A DNA stretch of 64,000 nt from positions 18,129,320 to 18,193,319 of the forward strand of contig OY987230.1 of NCBI GenBank assembly GCA_963920705.1. The letters run 5' to 3'. Each line of letters opens with the position of its first letter. Within the stretch, counting starts at the first letter, position 1. The notes under the pieces are model-generated. The model saw nothing but the letters and a program-made list of their open reading frames with translations. It did no database searches and was not told the origin of the DNA. Positions 1-12,822 of the stretch are shown here, one piece after another. The stretch is from Odiellus spinosus (taxonomy: Eukaryota > Arthropoda > Arachnida > Opiliones > Phalangiidae). The translations under genes were made by a program, and so were the position numbers.

Positions 1-40
1 TTTTTGTCGTCTGCTTTGTAACATTTCAAAGTTCCTTTAA

Positions 41-134
41 AGGGAGTATATAAAGAAAATCAAAAAATCGTCTGCTAACGGGCGCTGTAGTTTCCTAACG
101 TAATTTGCGCCGCTTTAAGAGAAGGATACTCCCT
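41..134. mobile_element. 94-bp inverted-repeat element flanked by TTAA
   Basis: The segment starts AGGGAGTATA and ends with near-inverted GGATACTCCCT, and is flanked on both sides by TTAA (37-40 and 135-138). It lies in the intron upstream of the first visible reductase exon. TTAA duplication is typical of piggyBac- and Kolobok-type elements, but no transposase is present, so the class is inferred. A further small TTAA-bounded inverted pair lies just downstream (about 243-280). Confidence 0.5.
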
Positions 135-313
135 TTAAAGGCCCTATCTGCTCTGAAATTTGCCTATTTTAAATGCTCTTCACGTACGCACAAAATCTAG
201 CTTTGACTGTACAAAACGTCGTCTGCTAAGCTAAAAAAGGCGACTTTAAAGGGGCTATAAAAATCGCAGATAGTCCCTTTAAGGACCAATAATTTATAAT
301 GTTTATAATCTAG

Positions 314-1189
314 TGACATAAAACAAGGAGCTCATTTAGAAAAAGGCTGGCCTACCACGTATCCTACATCCAAAATCTTCCTAACAGCTCTTACATTCAT
401 CCAGCATAGGAAATTAAGTTTAAACCCTGATCTTGATATCGTAATTAATTCAGTAAGCCTTTAATATTAAACCAACTGTATCAGTTTAATTATTTTATAT
501 CAAATTTAATATCGGTAGGTACACCCTGGATTCGTCGATACCGATATGAATAATCATAGAGGCGTTCTGACACCCGAACAAGGTAGTTAAATTTCTATAA
601 TTGACACCAAATTCAGATTAAAGGAAGCATTTACTAGAAAGAGTCTATTGAAAGTTTTGTTCCCTATTGCTGGATCCATGTCGTCTGCTTATTTAATCTT
701 GCTAACTTGAAAATATTTCCCATTTGTCTCTTGATGTCAAAGCCCCAGAGAGCTTAAATTTTTCTATAGTTCTCATGCGGAGAAACAAACAATAAACAGA
801 CAAGATCAAATAATCTGTAGCTAACTGTCAGTGGTCGCAAGATAAATTTGGTCTCGTATTTATCATATTAAAAGGAAGTAATAAAACTCTAACCCAAGGT
901 AGATGGTATAAATTCACATTTCTGCTACTATATCTAACAAATGCTCACTAAAAGGGCGCTAGTTACTTTAGGAAACAAGATGTCGCGATCGCTAGCAGAC
1001 GACGTTTCGATTTGGTTTACACTCCCTTTAATCTGAACAACTAACAATGTACTAGCACTAATAATTTATATATTGACAGGAGCCGAAGCCCCAGTTTACC
1101 TGGCTCTTTTACCTCCTAATGTCGAATCACCACGCGGGGAATATGTATGGTGCGATAAAACTATTGCGGATTGGTCAAAATCAGAGTGA
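314..1189 (+). CDS. Carbonyl reductase-like SDR, copy 1 (3' three exons; 5' part outside the window)
   Basis: Three exons, 314-452, 519-582 and 1080-1189, join in frame and end at TGA. They encode the C-terminal part of a CBR1-type short-chain dehydrogenase/reductase, an NADPH-dependent cytosolic enzyme that reduces carbonyls. The catalytic YxxxK pair is kept (TTYPTSK), and so are the VHPGFVDTDM segment and the PPNVESPRGEYVW C-terminal block that also occurs in the two neighbouring copies. Exon phases match those of copies 2 and 3. The acceptor at 312-313 implies an upstream exon left of position 1, so the gene is partial because of the window edge. No stop or frameshift is seen in what remains. 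It has two extra residues (SE) at the end. The 497-bp last intron and the sequence left of 314 carry short TTAA-linked repeats absent from the sister genes. Gene family is confident; substrate is unknown. Confidence 0.85.
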
Positions 1190-1652
1190 AATATAGACCT
1201 AGCGGGGAAAGAAGATTTTGTTCTACTGTTTTTCACCAGGTTGATAGAATGCTTATACAAGGCGTTTAATCCCTTCCGTTGTTTGAGAAACATACTAGCT
1301 AGTGCGATGTCATATTACACGACTTCTCTTTCCCCACTCAGGTCAAATGAAAAACTGTAATTTGTAAGGATGAAAGTTTGAAATAAAAGTTTCGTGATTT
1401 AAAAACGGCGCCTATGTAACTAATTTGGCATGAAATTTCATTTTAACGCCATCTATAATGGGAATTTACGATTCAGACATGCGCATGGTGTCAAAATGCA
1501 AAGGTTTGGTCTTTGACAGAGAGAGGATAATCAGTTATCAGTTTGAAGCCCGGGTGTACTTTCGCAACTTCAAAACCGGCAGTTAAATTAAGCTAGTTAA
1601 TTGTCCTTGGATTTTTGATAAAAATTAATCAACTTATTGATTTTATTGAAAA

Positions 1653-3135
1653 ATGGCTGCTACTCGAGTGGCAATCGTGAGTTAACTTTTTATTCTTTTA
1701 ACGTTGCGTATCAAACTACCAGGGTAAACATTAATAATGCCTTATGTTTCTATCAATTGGTATTTATTATAAATTAACTTTAAACAACAAATCTAGGTAA
1801 CTGGTGGTAACAAGGGCATTGGTTTCGCAATCGTAAAGGGGTTGTGCGAAAAATTTCAAGGGGATGTGTATTTGACCGGTACAAACAAATTTTTATTAAA
1901 TTCCTAAACACTTTCTAAAAATTAATAAACTCTGGGACTACAGCTCGAGATGAGGGCAGAGGAACTGATGCGGTTAAAAAATTAGAAGCTGAAGGATTGA
2001 AGGCAAAGTTTCATCAATTAGACATTGATAACGAAGAGAGTATTAAAAAAATTAAGGATTATATGGAAGAAAATTATGGTGGGATTGATGTCTTGGTTAA
2101 CAACGCTGGGATAGCATTTTCAGTTAGTTATCTTTTACTAATTAGTAATTACACGCCTATTATTACGCGTATTTACAAAAAAACTACTCTAGGGATCATC
2201 AACAGCCCCCGTAACTGAACAGGCGGAGAAAACTGTTGGAACAAATTATAAATCAACTAAAAAAGTCTGCGATATTTTGTTTCCAATTCTTAAAAATCAC
2301 GCTAGGTAATTAATAAATTAATTTGTGGGAAAATTAAACGCTATACTATTTCTCATTTATTTAAAGGGTTGTCAATGTCACAAGTTCTGAAGGAAAAGCA
2401 TCCCTAATTCCTAATGAAGAACTTCGCAAACAATTCACTGACCCCAATCTAACCGAGGAAAAACTAGATGAACTTGTTGAAAAATATTTGAGGTAAACAG
2501 TAGTTTTACAGAAGATTCCTAAAAATCATTGAGAAAAATCTAATTTCTATACAGCGATGTCAGAGCCGGTGTTCACAAGACTAATGGTTGGGCTGGTACA
2601 ACTTACAGGATGTCCAAAATAGCTTTGAACGCCCTGACATTCATTCAACACCGCAAGTTGAGTCAAAATGACAAAGACATCATCATTAACGCCGTGAGTT
2701 TAACTATAATTTTAATTCTACTACCTTAATTTTTACAATAATTATAAATTTGAATTTAGGTTCATCCTGGTTACGTCGATACTGACATGACTAATCATCA
2801 AGGACCTTTAACAACGGAAGAGGGTCAGTATTTTATGGTGTAATTTTAGGAGTTCTATTTGATAGCTTAAGCCTTTGTTTTTGATCATAAAATATATATT
2901 CTGGCTTTGAATTGGTCTCTGATTTAGACCAATGAAAAGAAAGCTATATTATATCGGCAGACGATGTTGATCACCTAAGCATAGTTCCTTTAAATACTCA
3001 TTTTCAAATTTAATTCATTTGCATACAATAGGCGCCTCTGCTCCTTTACATTTGGCTCTTTTGCCTCCAAATGTTGATTCACCAAGAGGCGAATTCGTAT
3101 GGTATGACAAAGTCGTAACTGACTGGGCACGATAA
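1653..3135 (+). CDS. CBR1: Carbonyl reductase (CBR1-type SDR), copy 2, complete
   Basis: Eight exons: 1653-1676, 1797-1878, 1944-2122, 2193-2305, 2367-2492, 2555-2693, 2760-2823, 3032-3135. They give 276 aa, the normal length of carbonyl reductase 1. The Rossmann NADPH-binding motif TGGNKGIG is near the N-terminus, NNAG follows at about residue 90, the catalytic serine region is NVTSSEG, and the active-site YRMSK precedes VHPGYVDTDM. All introns are short and GT-AG. The start was chosen because MAATRVAIVTGG matches the family N-terminus and the exon ends in phase with the next. It lies head-to-tail between copies 1 and 3, with the same intron positions, so the trio arose by tandem duplication. 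Expected role is cytosolic NADPH-dependent reduction of quinones and other carbonyls. Specific substrate is not visible. Confidence 0.93.
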
Positions 3136-4153
3136 AAGCATTAACTACATCAGTGAGCGCTAAAAGTGGAGATTACAATATTTTCCTATAATAATACTAA
3201 GTTAATGCAAATTAAAAATTCTTACAAGTCCTGGAAAATAATCTGCATTGAATCAGATTCTTGTTACAATTCACTTACACTTTTTAAGGCAAACGTTAAA
3301 ATATAAATATTAATATTTTAAGTACGCCATTGTGCTTTAGACATATTGATCAAATTGTATAGTTGTTAAAGATTTATTCAATCAATAAAACGATTTTCAC
3401 GTATACTTTGGGTCAAAATAAATTAATGTCTCGTAACTATTTATTCTTCCTACCATAAATCCTTTAAATTTCTATAAAAACACTGCTTATGACGTAAAAG
3501 TTAGGAACAATAAAGTGATACTGTTACCATTTTTTCCCGGGGTGATGGATTATATTTTTGGTTTTTACACAGTAAAAAGCTATAATCAAAGTTTTAAATC
3601 TCAAAGTTCAAAGAGTTTTAAAAAACTTCTAAAGATACAGTTCATAATTTTTTTACTGTTTCATGATCTCTCCTAGAATGCTATTTCATTTCGAGTTCAT
3701 GAAAAACCCCTAACTGTAAAATTTTCAGAAACTTTGTCTATATATATATATTTTGAACCTTTTTTTACAGGGTGGGAGGGGATATTAACAATCCGAAATT
3801 GCAACTTGGGTTGCGTGAATTTCCGTGAAATCGATGACAGCATCACTTTAACATATGCTTAAATATTACTTTTGATAATACTTATAAGGTGGGTAGGGCA
3901 GCTTTGGTAGAAAATAATACCTGTACTTTATATTATATGCATATTATGAGTTTTTATAAAGGTTTTCAAGGCTTTTTCGTCCCAGAGCATGGCTTTCCCT
4001 CCCCCATCAAAATCAAGGACATACTGTCATAATCGATGAGCTAGTGGAGGGAATTTCATAATCAGTCTAGTCTATAAAAGCTAAGCACTAGGATCTTGCT
4101 CTAAGACCACCAAGTTCTTGCAAAATCAAAATTTTAACTACAAGAAATTAATA
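3136..4153. other. Intergenic spacer between reductase copies 2 and 3
   Basis: No gene is seen. The stretch 3524-3660 carries one copy of a dispersed repeat that begins about CTGTTACCATTTTTTC; related copies lie near 32820, 56550 and 60203. AATAAA-like signals follow the copy-2 stop. Confidence 0.5.
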
Positions 4154-5763
4154 ATGTCTAAAGTGGCTTTAGTAAGTCGAAACATTTTTATAAGGTTTGA
4201 AGATTATCAGGATTATAACCTTGAATAAGAACTTTTTAAAGGTAACTGGTGGCAATAAAGGAATTGGATTCTCAATAGTTAAAGGATTATGCCAGAAATT
4301 TGACGGTGATGTCATATTAACAGGTAAAATTGAAAATCAACAAATTTTAAATGAAATTTTATAATTTAATAATGAAAAATTCAAAATTATAAGCAAGGGA
4401 CGACGCAAGGGGTCAAGAAGCTGTGAAAAAGTTAGAGGAATTGGGTCTACATCCAAAATTTCATAAATTGGACATTGATGATAAAACTAGCATCGAGACA
4501 ATTAGGGATTACCTTAAAAGGGAATATGACGGCTTAGATGTTCTAGTTAATAATGCTGGGATTGCATTTTCTGTGAGTTTGTTTTTGTCAAAGTAAATTA
4601 AGCTTTAAAGGGAATTTGTGTTACTTAAAATAATGCTCTAAGTAATATTTTAACGAGCCAGATAAAGTTGTCAGGAATAATTGATTATCTTCAAATATTG
4701 ACATATACGTCAATTTTTAATCTTAAAAGGGATCTTCAACGGTGCCGGTGATAGAACAAGCGGAAAAAACTATTTTCACAAACTATCACTCAACTAAAAA
4801 TGTCTGCGAAATATTGTTTCCAATACTCAAGAAACATGCCAGGTAAACCTTTCAAAAAACCAATCTTACGACCGTAACTTATTATTTTACGATTAAATAG
4901 GGTGGTAAATGTAACCAGCTCTGAGGGTAAACTAACTCATGTTTCAAATGAAGAAATCAAAAAAGAACTGAATAACCCAAACCTAACGATTGAAAAACTA
5001 GATGAGATAATGGATCGTTATTTGGAGTACGTTCATATTGAATGAATTAAATATGATATTTAATATAACTCATCCATTTTATCAATAAAGCGACGTTAGA
5101 GCAGGAATTCAATTGGATAAAGGATGGGCAACAACTACTTACAGAATGTCTAAAGTGGCAGCTAATGCTTTATCATTTATTCTACATCGAAAAGCCAGTG
5201 AGAATCCTGACATGGATATTGTTGTCAATGCAGTAAGTTTAATGTGAAGAGTAATAGTATTTTAAGTTAATGTCTCATTGGTTAATTGTAGGTTCACCCG
5301 GGTTACATTGCGACAGACATGTCTAACCATGCTTATACAAAAACGCCGGATGAAGGTAGGGTATACTATATGGAGCCAGCATAAGGTTAGCTCCACCCAT
5401 ATCCTTCATTATAAGGCAGTTGTGGGCAAATTCAGGAACTTTCTTGGGAATGATCAGGATTGGTAAACAAAGTCACTCGCGAATTGCCCAGCACTGTTAC
5501 AAGGTAATGTTTAAACAATGGAAGGCTAGGGGGAATATTTTTATGATAATTAAAGGTAATATTAGGTTCCCCAATTAGATCTAAGAGTTTGTTACATTCA
5601 ACGCGTCTTCTTACCCATGTTTAAAAAAGTTTCTTACCTAAAAATAATGATCATTTCAGGTGCTGTAGCTCCAATTTACTTGTCTCTTTTGCCACCCAAT
5701 GTTGAATCACCAAGAGGAGAATTCGTTTGGTCTGATACCGAAATCTCAAAATGGGATGTTTAA
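4154..5763 (+). CDS. CBR1: Carbonyl reductase (CBR1-type SDR), copy 3, complete
   Basis: Eight exons: 4154-4171, 4242-4323, 4394-4572, 4730-4842, 4901-5026, 5091-5232, 5292-5355, 5660-5763. They give 275 aa ending at TAA. TGGNKGIG, NNAG, NVTSSEG and the catalytic YRMSK are all present, so the enzyme should be active. Intron positions equal those of copy 2. The donor of exon 5 has moved one base upstream relative to copy 2 (GA|GTACGT instead of AG|GTAAAC), changing the junction residue from Ser to Asp while keeping the frame. Exon 6 has one extra codon. The N-terminus is two residues shorter. The last intron is longer (about 300 bp). Function is as for copy 2; sequence differences suggest diverged substrate preference, which cannot be read here. 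Confidence 0.92.
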
Positions 5764-6917
5764 CCATGACATTCCCGCCTAGTAGCCGACATTTTGTCTG
5801 ACACTTGGAGTTTCGCTAAGCCTAACACTATCAAACCGAATTACTGTGAAATTAGGTTACTTTCGTCAAAATTTAGTACAGCCGCACTAGATATTATTTT
5901 AAACCGAAACTATTTTCATAAAATCAACTTTGTAGCGCTAATTATAAATAAAATATGTTCTTAGAATTGATCAACCGTCGTCTCGTGTGTCCATAATCTC
6001 CAACAACCAAAACATAAGATTATTTCGTAATTTTGAGAGTGGAGAACAAATACTGTGAGAGACTGGAGTAGAAGCTCATTCAAAATCCGTTTCTTTAAGA
6101 ATTCTCCACTCCTTGACGAGTGTTATCAGACCGAGAAGTCTTTTTTAAATTTTGAGCAATATAATATGATAGATAATGATAAATAATTCTTGACACAATC
6201 CAGATCAGTCAGCAGTCTTAGGCAGTGCTCAGTGAGGAATACCAAAGCACCCGGTAATGTATTTTCTGTGAAGGTGGTATCTTATGATACAAGTCCCTGA
6301 ACGAAGAAAATTATTCCAGCTATTTCGGCGCCAAATTTAACACCGTATCACGAAATTAAATTTTCTTTGAAATAATTAAGGTTTCTTGAAATTAAAATAC
6401 AATTTGCACATTATATTTTTCTTTATTTCAATATAAAAATAAAATTACCCCAAAAAAACTCATGGATGACAAAGTTTAAATTCACACTTTCTTTAATTTT
6501 TATTTCCAAAAGGGAATTACGATAACTAATTTTTATCGTTTTACGAATCGAAAACACATTATGTTAAGGAATAAGAATTTAAAAAGGCTTGAAAAATGCG
6601 TCAATAATTTAAATTACAATGTATGAAAAAAATATTAAGAGGTACGTTCTCAAATAACTGAATTAAAATTAGTGTCAGTAAAAAATATTCTCAGAGGATT
6701 GCATTTTTAGATATTTTGGTCATTGTTTTGTAAATATATTAATAGGCAGGGGTAATTGAATAAGCTATCTGGTCTTTACGAACGAGTGATACTAATACTC
6801 GGGCTTGGAAAGTGCTGCCTAATTATTCCCATTCAACTTGGGATGACTGCTTTTATCGTCTCCCTTAAGGGAAAGATAGGGGGTTTGGCTAAACACAAAG
6901 ATATCACGGAAAGACTC
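5764..6917. other. Intergenic region between the reductases (+) and SCAP (-)
   Basis: This is the convergent 3' side of both neighbours. No coding exon, RNA gene or clear element was found. The sequence is AT-rich with short A/T runs and holds the 3' UTRs. Confidence 0.4.
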
Positions 6918-9900
6918 TTATTCCCCTTTCTCTGTCATGGCTGGGAAATGAACCACGCATAGTTCATTACCGTAACAACATACTATCGCTCTACCAATAA
7001 GCCTTAAATGACGAATATTCAGATGGTCTTCCATACCCAAATTAACGACTCTCAATGCTTCGCCAAAATTGGTGTCCCATAATACCAAACGATTCTAAAT
7101 AATAATCATTAATATATTTAAATAAATTAAATGAATAAGTGTTAAAATTAATTTACCTGGTTTGCAGTTACTAAAATATTATTTGTAAGCAAAGCAATAT
7201 CATTGCAAAGATTTGGCTAAAACAAAAAAAAACAAACAGTTAAACATCTTATTATTTTTTAAATTCTCTTTTCTAATTAATTATTTAAAAATAAATTTCA
7301 TTTACTTGTCTTATGGAGTGAATTAAATGGCCTTGATTCTTGTCCCAAATGCAAACACAATCATTTGAACCCAAACTGATTAAATAGGTTGGTGTCGTCA
7401 TTAATGTTAAGACTGGTCCTTCGTGAGCGTGAATATTATAAACGCAGGTTCCCGTTAAGAGATCCCAGATGCACACCATCCCTTCTTGGCAACCACTCGC
7501 GGCGGTGCTAGGATTCAACTGATCAATGTGCAAGGCAGACAAGGCACCAGAATGACCATGTAGTGTATAAATTAAGGTGCCCGTATCACAATAAAAAACC
7601 TAAAATTCAGGTTTCATAGCAATATGTCAATAATGTTAAGATTTGGCTTCAGAATTTCTTATTATTTACTTTCATGAGATGATCTTGACTACCGGTGACG
7701 AGATGACCATCAAATACAGTCAAAACGGTGATGGATTTTGAATGAGCTTTTAAACTATGAAGTAAAGCTATTTTCATTTTGTCTCTGACGGAAGAACTTT
7801 GTTGATAACCGTAATCAAAACTTCCCGGTTCTGGATGACAAATTACTTCATCCGTACTCGACTCGCAAAAGTCTATTAATAGGAACTCGACTACTCCATT
7901 CATTCTCGCTACGTAAAGTCTAATAAAAAAAACTCAGTTTAGGTCTAAAACCATTAAAAAAAAAAAAAGGAGAAAAATAATATTTACCTATTTCTTTCTA
8001 AATGAAGTGAAGTTACGCCAACTTTAGTATGATTATATGCGGATATGAGTGTTCCCGTTAGCGTGTCCCATAACTAAAACCATTAAAAAATTCTTTAAAA
8101 TTATAAGCCAGCAAAAAATTAATTTAAAATGGATTTTGGCTTAACGAGTCTTTCTCACGGATATTATAATTAACTGTAAAATTTTGGATATGGTTTTTGA
8201 GTTTATTTTAAACATATTTTAAACCGTCAAAATCGATTAAAAATAACTCGTTAAGAGTCAAGTATCCCTTTAAATATATAAAATTTCATTCTCACCTCCA
8301 CACGACCTCCGGCGCATCCTAATATGAGCCAAGATCCCTTGCTATTCATGCACCATACAGGTTGATAGTCAAACGGAGACTCGCTGACATTTTCTTTCAA
8401 TGATGAGAGAGTAAAATTTTCACTTCTACTCCTTCTATGGCCCCTATTATTATGGCGCGTAGACGAGATTCCACCGCCTACTACAAAACTAGACTGTTCC
8501 GGGCTTGTACCCATAGTTGGACTGGACATACCGCTATCAGAAGCCCACTGACTTCGACTAAGGGGTGGGTAATTTTGTTCAATATCACCCGTGTGACTCC
8601 AATGAAAACCACTACTTAGATCTTCATTCGTGGACGTTTTTGACTGAAATGCGTTATCCGAATAATTTTGGTCACGATTCCTCTCATATTGATGTCGACT
8701 GAAAATAAAAATGAATAAATTTTTAAAATATAAAGGGAGGAAGAAGTCAATTCATTCTTCCTTTAAAAATATATTAAATTAGTAATCTTGTGACAGTTCC
8801 TGCCATCACAATCCTCCCTTGGTTCATATCATTAGCTTTTTTTCATTAGGACAGTTACTAGATACTCACTTTTTTGATCGATCAAGAACACTAAGACATT
8901 CTCCAGACATAGCGTCCCAAATTCTTACATCTCCCGATAAGCAAACGCTACATACGATATTTTCATCACTAACCATCGCTTCAATCTCCTATGAAAGCAA
9001 ATGAAATTAATTCCATCGCAATTAAATATCTTTGAAAACTAGTTCAACGCTAAAGTTACTAACTTGATGATGCCCGACTAATTTAATGGGAAGAGTTTCC
9101 ATAATTAAGTAGGTATCAGGATCCATCTCAGAGTTTAAAATGTTATTGTTATTCGAGATGCTCTTCCTCTTCCAAGAACTCCTCCATTCGGCGTAATGTT
9201 TCGGGCAAATGCATCGATACAGAATCACCATAAAGTAGATGAGGAAAAAAAGGGTTGGTAAAGCCAATCCCACGGCCAAAATAATTTCAGCAGTTGAGGA
9301 AGGTTGGTACATAAGTAGCAGGGGTATTTCATTAGATGAGATGTCTTCCGTATCATCATCTGAGAGAATTAAATTCAATTAATACAAATTTAATAATATT
9401 GTCCACCCTAATTAACTCGTCCACTTCACAATTAACTCGCCCATGCCCCACTTAACTCGTCCACGTGCTAATTAACTCGTTCACGCGCCAATTAATGTGT
9501 CCACTCCGCAATTAACGCGTCCACTCCGCAATTAACGCGTCCACTCCGCAATTAACGCGTCCACGCCCTAACGGGCTCACTCATGCTCCAATTAACTCGT
9601 CCACGCCCTAATTGATTAGTCCGCGCCCCAATTAACTCGTCACTGCTCATTAATTCATTCATTAATGGATGGATGGATGGATGGATCTAACTATAATTAC
9701 CCTGAAGTTTATCGATGTACTTTTTGAAGTAGGCTGTCAAGGAAGGATCCATTTCAGAAGGATGTCTCATCTGAATGGCACTCGTTGGCGAAATAGGTAT
9801 AGATAGATGAATTGGGGGTAACATTGTTATATACCTATAACAAATAAATCATAAAAAACTGTTTTTTCTTCGTATAACTTTCGAGTTTACCTTCCAAGGA

Positions 9901-12822
9901 GGGAAATGTTATAAAAACCAAAAAGATTGGTCCAATGATGAGGCGGTAGACTTTGCCACAAGTTTAAATTATGATGTTTAAGTTCATAAACTGGGGTGGT
10001 TGAAGAATTTTCATCTTTTTTAAATCCAAATGTTGACATGATTCCATTTTTGATATCTTGGGTGTTATTAGCGCTCATAAATGATTTAAAAAAGCCTTCT
10101 GGAAGAACAAAAAATTCTATAAGAGAATATTACAACATGTATTAAATATAATTGCCTAGAACCTTGGGAAAGTTCAGGAGTTATCGTCGTTGCATTCTCC
10201 GTGAAATGTTCAACTATACCAGAGTTGTAGACCAAGATCATGATCCAAACTACGAGACCAAACTGCAAAATTAAAAATTATACATGGGAATGATTATGAT
10301 AATTTAGTAATTATGAGAATATAATGAAACAAATCATTTCATTATTTCACTATCTCTTTAATTTCTCACCATTAGACCTCGTTGTACCATTCTAGTTCGG
10401 GCCCAAAAATGGAAAAACCTCAAACGTTTTGGTATTTTAGCTAAAATAGGGGTACTAGGTGGAGCAAAAACGCTGGTGGAATAAGGGGTATTGTTGTAGG
10501 GAACCACGGGAGCTCTCATACGTGTTAAAGTTAGCCTAAAATTATTCAAATTTGTTATTAGGATGTATTATTGTGACATTTTCTGACAAAAAAAAACATT
10601 CTTTCATACCTAGTTCTTCTTAAAACTGGTCCAGTTAAACCAGGATCACTCAATTCATCAGCTTCCTGACCAGTTTCACCCAAATTACCGAGGTTAGACG
10701 AGTTTTTCTTCAAAGTATGTTTATATTCTTCAACCTTTTCGATGAAATATAAATCAATCTTGATTTTTTATCAAAAAACACTCGGGTGGAAATCAAAACT
10801 TACTTCCAATCTTCTGATATCTATCGACAAAATAGTGATAAAGAAAACCATTTGAAGGAAAAAATCTGACAAAAGTCCGACAACTGCGAACAGACAAAAT
10901 TCTTGAATAGCAGGAACGAAGGTGAAAAACGAAACAGCGAGTAAAGCGAGCTCTGCGAGAAGGTTTTTCGTGATTGATAAGCCTTCTTTACTTAAACCTT
11001 GAGCGATTCTAATCTTGACATCCAAATTAACTGGAGTTGAAACCACAGATTTTGTTAAAACCAGCATATTTTCCAAACCAATAACGACAACTAAGTACGG
11101 CAAGATTTCACTGAATGAGAGACTGAAATAAAATGTGAATAAATTTTAAAATACATGCGCGAGATAAAGTTAGCCTACAAAATGTCTTTGTTTAATGAAT
11201 GACTGATAAAATAACTTGTGCTAAGCAGAAAATGTGGTCATAAAATACAAGATTGATTTATAATTTTATGATTTACCTGCCATTTAGGTTCGGATTCAAA
11301 CCAAACCAGACGCAAAGACCGACAGACATAAGTAAAGACATGATAACGGTAAAAACAGCACTAATAGCTAATGCCCATTTATATTTCACCAAATCAATCT
11401 TTCCTATTTGATCAAAAAAAACCTAATTAATTTTAATTATTAATTTAAATTTAACAAACTTATGTACTTACGAACGGAGAAGTAAATATAGAGGCACAAA
11501 ATAATGTAGGTAAAACCTAAAGGTATGAATTCAGCCATTGTATAGTTATCTTCAAAATAAATGTGAGTTACGCTGTGTTCGTCAAATAGTTTTTCTTTCG
11601 AAACTGGTTGACTGGAGGAGAATTTATCTAGGAGGTGATCTTGTAATGCTAATGTGTAACTAAAAATTAGTAGGTTTATGTTAAATTTAATCCTTAGTTT
11701 TGTCTAAAAACAAAATCCTAAATATTCGTCCAGACTAACTTGACATTTAAAGAACTATAGACGATCGTCACGGAATAAGTTAAAACTCTTTGTCGAGTTC
11801 GGAGCAGGAATTTTTTAATACCACTCTCTTTCCAAGGAATTCCGAATAGTATTTCTGTGTAGATTAATTTGAATAATTAGTGCTAGATTAATAAAATTTG
11901 TTAAGATCATCAAATATACCTCGAAAACCCGTTGCGTCCGTCAATTTTCCATGTCGTTCGAAAATAGATTTAAGAAGATTACTGTCTTCTTGAAACCTAA
12001 AAGTGAGCTTGTTGAGATTAGTTGATTCAATTTAAAAAAAGTTAATATCTCATAATTTACTTGTTTATATTATTATTCCAAATAGCGGCTGGGGAAATAA
12101 TAAGGCACCCATACTGAGGAAGAAAATCTTTGACCGATTTTTGTAAAGTTTCATCAACTTGCAAGCAAAGTTGGCTCAATGAAACCAATCCCTTGTTTCT
12201 ACGTTTAAATGAGGTTAAAATTGTACAAAAATTTAAGAATTTTTAAGAACTTACTCGTCTAAAAATTGATAGTTGTTAACAGACTCTACTATCCTGAAAA
12301 CTTCCGCTAATGGTGCGCGAAAGGAATCTGTTAAAACTAGATTGTCTTGCCATGGTGATACGGACGTTTTGATGAAAATTTGTTGAATATAACCGAGAGG
12401 AATAGCTTGAAACTGTTAATTAATTTGTAAGTTTAGATAAGGATTGAATTAAGTAGATAAAAGAAAGAAGCTTACCCATCTTGGAGCTCTACTTTGAACA
12501 TCGTCAAAATCAAATTTGTTGGTTTGAGGCGAAGCTAGAGGGGTTGTAAATTTTTGGGAAGAGTTTCCGAGTATCGGTTTATGGCATAGCGGGTAGCTAT
12601 TAAGAATTAATATTAATAAAACAACCTTTTTTATTTTTAAAATGACAGTCAGTTTTGAACTTACCAACACAACGACGCAATGAATAATGTTAAAAGTATG
12701 ACAGAATAAGGATGGCTTGCACAGAATAAACCGTGCTTGTAATATAAATTGGCTATCCTATCGCGAAATGATAAGGATTTTGGAGCAAAGGCCAACGTAT
12801 TTGAGTTACCCGAACCTTCCAT
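6918..12822 (-). CDS. SCAP: SREBP cleavage-activating protein (SCAP)
   Basis: A multi-exon gene read leftward. SCAP is the ER membrane protein that binds SREBP, senses sterols and escorts SREBP to the Golgi. The ATG at 12822-12820 gives an N-terminus matching SCAP ([13 protein letters not shown], then a membrane segment). Exons I could phase include 12665-12822, 12476-12596, 12255-12412, 12061-12198, 11920-11996, 11740-11854, 11472-11659, 11277-11403 and 10804-11122. The last of these carries the core of the sterol-sensing domain ([32 protein letters not shown]). Downstream exons give [15 protein letters not shown], the luminal [14 protein letters not shown] segment, a late membrane helix (about 9230-9300) and WD40 repeats at the C-terminus ([20 protein letters not shown]). 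The stop TAA is at 6920-6918. Exon edges between about 7.1 and 10.7 kb are less certain. One intron carries a 20-bp minisatellite (9405-9650). Confidence 0.93.
9400..9700. repeat. 20-bp minisatellite plus GGAT microsatellite in a SCAP intron
   Basis: About a dozen units of roughly CAATTAACTCGTCCACGCCC run in tandem, three of them nearly identical (around 9505-9560). They end in an (ATGG)n tract near 9666-9686. The tract lies between exons and is not coding in the gene's frame. Confidence 0.85.

Noticed and set aside
6939-7003. tRNA-like segment on the - strand with TTGGTAGAGCG and GGTTCATTTCC boxes and GGCT/AGCC ends
   Set aside because: It lies wholly inside the last SCAP coding exon, whose translation aligns with the SCAP C-terminus. 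The B box deviates from consensus and a cloverleaf does not close well. Chance resemblance.
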